Source of the DNA: Pararhizobium_B sp963838155
GTDB taxonomy: Bacteria; Pseudomonadota; Alphaproteobacteria; Rhizobiales; Rhizobiaceae
Length of the DNA: 64,000 bases
Assembly (NCBI GenBank): GCA_963838155.1
Contig: CAWIQE010000002.1
Coordinates: 1 to 64,000 of the forward strand
Reading direction: 5' to 3'
Positions 62,950 to 64,000 of the stretch are shown in pieces (within the stretch, counting starts at the first letter, position 1; every line of letters starts with the position of its first letter). Below the pieces are notes generated by a model that was not told the DNA's origin, searched no databases, and saw nothing but the letters and a program-made list of their open reading frames with translations. The position numbers were made by a program, and so were the translations under genes.

Positions 62950-64000
62950 TCAAGACCGGCGCGCCAGCGCGACGCCCTTCACCTGGGCATAGACCTCCAT
63001 GCCCTCGCGAAGGCCGAGGCGCGAGCGGGAGAGCCTCGTGATGCGGGCCAGCATGCGCTGCCCGCCGCCCCCCTGCCCGAGGCCCAGAACGACGATGACT
63101 TCGTGCTCGCCGGACGGCGACATTTCGAGGATCCGCGCCGGCATGACGTTCAGGATGGTCGTATCGGCCGGCGGGGACAGCGTCAGGCTGACGTCGCCGG
63201 CCGCCACGCGCAGCCTCAGCCGCACGCCGGCAAGCCGCTCCCGCGACGCGGGAACGACGAAGGTGCCGCCGTCCACGTCCAGCCTCGCCAGCCCGTAGGC
63301 GGCGTCGTGCCCGCTCACCGTCGCCTCGAAGCTCACGGCGGCGTCGCGGCTGAGCGCCAGCGGCAGGCCGGGATCGCTCTGGATGTCGTGGAGCGGGCCG
63401 CTCGCCCTGATCCGCCCCCCGTCGATCAGGACGAGGTGGTCGGCCAGCCGTTCGACCGTTGCCATCTCGTGCGTCACGATCAGGATCGGCATCCCGAGCG
63501 AACCGTGCAGGCGCTCCAGGAAAGGCATGATCTCCTCGCGCCTGTCCCGGTCCAGCGCGGAAAGCGGCTCGTCCATCAGCATCAGCCGCGGCTCCGACAG
63601 GAGTGCGCGCCCGATCGCCACCCTCTGCCTCTCGCCGCCCGACAGGCGATCGGGCGCACGGGCGAGCAGCCCCGAAAGGTCGAGCAGGGCGACGACGTCG
63701 TCGAAGCCGATCCGGGCCGGGGGCCGCCGCTTACCCGCCGCACGGGCCGGAAAGAGCAGGTTTTGCCGGACGGAGAGGTGCGGGAACAGGCTCGGCTCCT
63801 GGAACACGTAGCCGATCGGCCGCCTGTGGGTCGGCAGGAACGTATCCCGGTCCTGCCAGACCTCGCCGCCGACATGGCAGGTGCCCTCCAGCCTCTGCAG
63901 GCCCGCGATGCACCGCAGCGTCGTCGTCTTGCCGCTGCCCGAAGGTCCGAAGAGCGCCGTGATCCCCTGCGACGGCACGTCGAGCGCCACGTCGAGGCCG
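62950..64000 (-). CDS. modC: Molybdate ABC transporter ATP-binding protein, N terminus beyond the window
   Basis: About 350 residues are visible. Walker A is GPSGSGKTT, the Q-loop VFQEPSLFPHLS, the signature LSGGERQRVA, Walker B LMLMDEPLSALD and the switch histidine in VTHEMATVE. A Mop/TOBE domain follows (about 285-345, RLRVAAGDVSLTL and VMPARILEM), which binds oxyanion. The start lies past position 64000, where modA and modB would normally be. Partial gene. Confidence 0.92.
   Translation of the reverse strand, partial: GLDVALDVPSQGITALFGPSGSGKTTTLRCIAGLQRLEGTCHVGGEVWQDRDTFLPTHRRPIGYVFQEPSLFPHLSVRQNLLFPARAAGKRRPPARIGFDDVVALLDLSGLLARAPDRLSGGERQRVAIGRALLSEPRLMLMDEPLSALDRDRREEIMPFLERLHGSLGMPILIVTHEMATVERLADHLVLIDGGRIRASGPLHDIQSDPGLPLALSRDAAVSFEATVSGHDAAYGLARLDVDGGTFVVPASRERLAGVRLRLRVAAGDVSLTLSPPADTTILNVMPARILEMSPSGEHEVIVVLGLGQGGGGQRMLARITRLSRSRLGLREGMEVYAQVKGVALARRS

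Overview
The window reads as a chromosomal segment of a GC-rich alphaproteobacterium, most likely of the order Hyphomicrobiales (Rhizobiales). The support is the aapJQMP general amino-acid ABC operon, the clpP-clpX-lon-hupB block, a small DUF3126 gene, the udh/gli/gci/kdgD hexuronate cluster as known in Agrobacterium, and dispersed palindromic repeats of a rhizobial type. No prophage, integrase, transposase or CRISPR array is seen. Long open frames opposite real genes are common and come from GC-rich third codon positions.

Layout. 0.1-10.5 kb: a divergent cluster around an ArsR-type regulator with two cysteines placed as in the persulfide sensors SqrR/BigR. To the left lie a small DUF2892 membrane protein, an RND pump with its adaptor, and a universal stress protein. 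To the right lie a type I sulfide:quinone oxidoreductase, thioredoxin TrxC and a Pat-like acyl-CoA synthetase/acetyltransferase. 10.5-19 kb: glutathione-dependent formaldehyde dehydrogenase, a small lipoprotein, a thioesterase, tRNA-Thr, a frameshifted exported-protein gene, NAD kinase, DUF3126, CysE, hydrolases and a flavin monooxygenase. 19-25 kb: aapPMQJ and a cystathionine beta-lyase-like gene. 25-33 kb: oxidative hexuronate catabolism (gli-gci-kdgD, a GntR regulator, a TRAP transporter and uronate dehydrogenase). 33-39 kb: HU, Lon, ClpX, ClpP and an MntR-like regulator. 39-46 kb: cyoABCD with SURF1, an MFS transporter and a PilZ protein. 46-54 kb: tRNA-Pro and a complete five-step hut pathway (hutU and hutC left; hutF-hutI-hutH-hutG right). 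54-64 kb: a transglutaminase-like protease, a giant glycine/histidine repeat protein, stress and transport genes, a PfkB kinase, an AI-2E-type permease, a ModE-like regulator and the start of a molybdate transport operon that runs off the right end.

How the genes work together. The sulfide cluster is the most interesting part. A perfect match to the half-site pattern described for SqrR (ATTC, 8 bases, GAAT) overlaps the regulator's start codon, and the divergent arm carries an RND exporter where a persulfide dioxygenase or sulfurtransferase would be expected. The hexuronate cluster takes uronates in by TRAP transport, oxidises them (Udh), rearranges the lactone (Gli, Gci) and dehydrates/decarboxylates the product (KdgD) to 2-oxoglutarate semialdehyde. 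The last dehydrogenase is not here. The hut genes convert histidine to glutamate plus formate through HutF and HutG.

Three genes carry single-base frame disruptions in G/C-rich runs (near 14.1, 17.68 and 56.01 kb). These may be real or may be sequencing indels. Two composite palindromic repeats (18.9 and 39.1 kb) lie in opposite orientation, and a degenerate third copy is at 56.2 kb.
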